This document shows, piece after piece, positions 7,555 to 7,971 of a stretch of DNA of 7,971 bases (positions within the stretch are counted from its first letter, which is position 1; each line of letters begins with the position of its first letter). The stretch covers positions 1-7,971 of the forward strand of contig JAQVLM010000129.1 of the NCBI GenBank assembly GCA_028704125.1, read 5' to 3'. The stretch comes from Opitutales bacterium (lineage in GTDB: Bacteria; Verrucomicrobiota; Verrucomicrobiia; Opitutales; JAFGAQ01). A model generated the notes under the pieces. It was not told where the DNA came from and searched no databases. It saw only the letters and a list, made by a program, of their open reading frames with translations. The translations under genes and the position numbers were made by a program.

Positions 7555-7971
7555 CGCGATTGAGCCGGTTGCTTGATTGGACTGCGGGCTTCGGGTTATC
7601 CCTCGCGGTTCTTTTGGCGATTGCGGTGTGCATTTTTGCGGGGCACGTTCATCACCTCATTACGGTCGAACAGGCCGGGGTTCTCGATACCCGGGAAGAA
7701 TTGATTCGGAGGATGCGGGAATCGGAGGAAATGGGATCAAGACGGAAAGCGATTGCCGCTTTGCAGGCCCATGAACAGGCGCTACGTCTTCCATGGGATG
7801 GATTTTCATTTGGCGAGCCTCCAACAGATTCACTGGCATTGACTGCGGCGATCCAGTCTTTCGTTCATGAGAGTAAGGCGCGTCTAAGGGCTTTGGGAAT
7901 CGCCGCGGAAAAGGTGGGCAGTTTTGGATTTGATTCCTTTGTGGGTGAGGTTGCGTTTGACGATTCGGAAG
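7548..7971 (+). CDS. Membrane-anchored PilO/Amuc_1100-like pilus protein, C-terminus cut by window edge
   Basis: The frame is open from ATG 7548 to the right edge, 141 codons so far. A basic N-terminus (MVTRLSRLLD) precedes one membrane helix (about 11-32, WTAGFGLSLAVLLAIAVCIF). A charged, helical, coiled-coil-like stretch follows (about 40-80, LDTREELIRRMRESEE...). Then comes a region with SLALTAAIQSFVHESKARL and a GIAAEKVGSFGFDSF turn. This helix-then-'LGF/FGF' arrangement resembles Amuc_1100, the PilO/GspM-like protein of the Akkermansia pilus cluster, whose family is about 320 residues long; about half is missing here. PilO-like proteins pair with PilN in the periplasm to join the inner-membrane platform to the secretin. 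The start overlaps the stop of the PilM/PilN-like gene by seven bases, so the products are probably made together. Confidence 0.72.
   Translation, partial: MVTRLSRLLDWTAGFGLSLAVLLAIAVCIFAGHVHHLITVEQAGVLDTREELIRRMRESEEMGSRRKAIAALQAHEQALRLPWDGFSFGEPPTDSLALTAAIQSFVHESKARLRALGIAAEKVGSFGFDSFVGEVAFDDSE

Noticed and set aside
1..7971. CRISPR arrays, tRNA/rRNA genes, insertion sequences, phage or toxin-antitoxin genes
   Set aside because: I saw no spaced direct repeats, no cloverleaf or conserved rRNA stretches, and no transposase- or integrase-like motifs.

Overview
The window looks like chromosomal DNA of a verrucomicrobial bacterium, most likely class Opitutae (Opitutia). Two signals support this. 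The minus-strand receptor has the 'LSPFEVS' segment after its signal peptide, which is typical of the large TonB-dependent receptor families in that class. The right third carries genes resembling the pilus-like cluster first named in Akkermansia muciniphila (Amuc_1102, Amuc_1101, Amuc_1100). The taxonomic placement is inferred from family resemblance, with no database search.

Left (1-3529, minus strand): one very long TonB-dependent outer-membrane receptor with signal peptide, plug and most of the barrel. It runs off the left edge just before its C-terminus. Its codons are biased (mostly CGT/CGC for Arg, AAC, ATC, TTC), unlike the CGG/GGG-rich usage of the genes to the right, which suggests high expression. 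A 586-bp gap (3530-4115) separates it from the divergent obg. I find no gene there, only weak promoter-like and palindromic elements.

Middle (4116-5123, plus strand): a complete Obg/CgtA GTPase, free of the usual rplU-rpmA context within this window. Its switch I (TTKDPSVG) is unusual. A short, partly AT-rich spacer follows.

Right (5286-7971, plus strand): three tightly packed genes with overlapping stop and start codons. The first is a small exported protein resembling Amuc_1102. The second is a PilM/GspL-like actin-fold protein joined through one membrane helix to a PilN-like domain. The third is the start of a membrane-anchored PilO/Amuc_1100-like protein, cut by the right edge. Together they look like the inner-membrane alignment part of a type IV pilus/type II secretion-like machine. 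A secretin gene and an Amuc_1099-like gene would be expected just beyond the window.
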